From: Actinomortierella ambigua
Lineage: Eukaryota > Mortierellomycota > Mortierellomycetes > Mortierellales > Mortierellaceae
Direction: 5' to 3'
NCBI GenBank assembly: GCA_016098155.1
Contig: JAAAJB010000663.1
Location: 1-18,269, forward strand
DNA: 18,269 bases
Below, one piece after another: positions 18,109 to 18,269 of this stretch. Within the stretch, counting starts at the first letter, position 1. Every line of letters starts with the position of its first letter. Below the pieces are notes generated by a model that was not told the DNA's origin, did not search any database, and worked only from the letters and a program-made list of their open reading frames with translations. Made by a program: the position numbers and the translations under genes.

Positions 18109-18269
18109 CTACTTTTTTTTTCCTTGCCTGGAAGGACTAGATGTATTACGAAGACGCGCCTCTAAATTTGGCCACTTTTTGGCGCTGCGCACCATACTAA
18201 GATGACAGGTTCATGGCTAACCATCTTAATACGCTCACCTGTGTGCCATATCCAGCGCTTCGAGTCTAG
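18109..18269 (-). CDS. Unidentified gene, 3' end only (partial, tentative)
   Basis: On the minus strand, 18269-18239 reads RLEALDMAHR and ends at a strong donor (CACACAG/GTGAGC). A 42-nt intron (18238-18197) ends CATCTTAG. The next exon, 18196-18109, continues in phase as SMVRSAKKWPNLEARL and ends with a basic tail (QGKKK) and TAG. The composition looks like a genuine charged C-terminus, but I do not recognise the family and the upstream exon is only 31 bases. An unspliced alternative frame is also open for 36 codons. If real, the gene is convergent with paralog B. Confidence 0.4.

Overview
The window is nuclear DNA of a filamentous, probably early-diverging fungus. Mortierellomycota or a related Mucoromycota lineage is my best guess, inferred from gene content and style rather than a database match. 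The support is: several spliceosomal introns per gene; a kinesin-3 with FHA and PH domains; a mitochondrial-type ornithine acetyltransferase; GTG/TTG/CTG-rich codon use inside exons; and very pyrimidine-rich, microsatellite-laden intergenic DNA. Nothing looks bacterial or viral, and there is no CRISPR array or recognisable rRNA or tRNA gene.

Layout, left to right. (1) 2-427, + strand: the 3' end of a PIG-F/Gpi11 gene (GPI-anchor synthesis), apparently with a 26-nt microexon. (2) 428-2727: gene-free spacer, ending in a long C/T tract that leads into the next gene. (3) 2728-9430, + strand: a complete eight-exon kinesin-3 (Unc104/KIF1A type), 1797 codons plus stop. Its first intron has a GC donor and its third carries a 12-bp minisatellite. 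(4) 9431-10004: short spacer with CT, CA and CTCA microsatellites. (5) 10005-11545, + strand: two-exon ARG7/ArgJ (glutamate N-acetyltransferase / ornithine acetyltransferase), with a mitochondrial presequence and an intact autoprocessing threonine. (6) 11546-13182: spacer with a 500-bp C/T-rich tract. (7) 13183-14139 and 15613-16332, both + strand: two intronless genes for four-helix membrane proteins that are diverged tandem paralogs of a family I cannot name. Between them lies a spacer with a 12-bp and a 6-bp minisatellite. (8) 16333-18108: spacer with a (A)27 tract, a degenerate tRNA-like segment and a palindrome resembling a tRNA 3' end. (9) 18109-18269, minus strand: a tentative 3' end of a convergent gene.

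The first three genes are housekeeping and do not form a pathway: GPI anchoring in the ER, microtubule cargo transport, and mitochondrial arginine synthesis. The most novel content is the tandem membrane-protein pair. The paralogs keep one acidic residue in each of the four helices, an R-x-P-x-E motif at helix 2, a G-W-H motif after helix 2, and two cysteines in the non-cytosolic loop, while differing almost everywhere else. All coordinates for spliced genes come from reading frames and splice motifs, not from transcripts.
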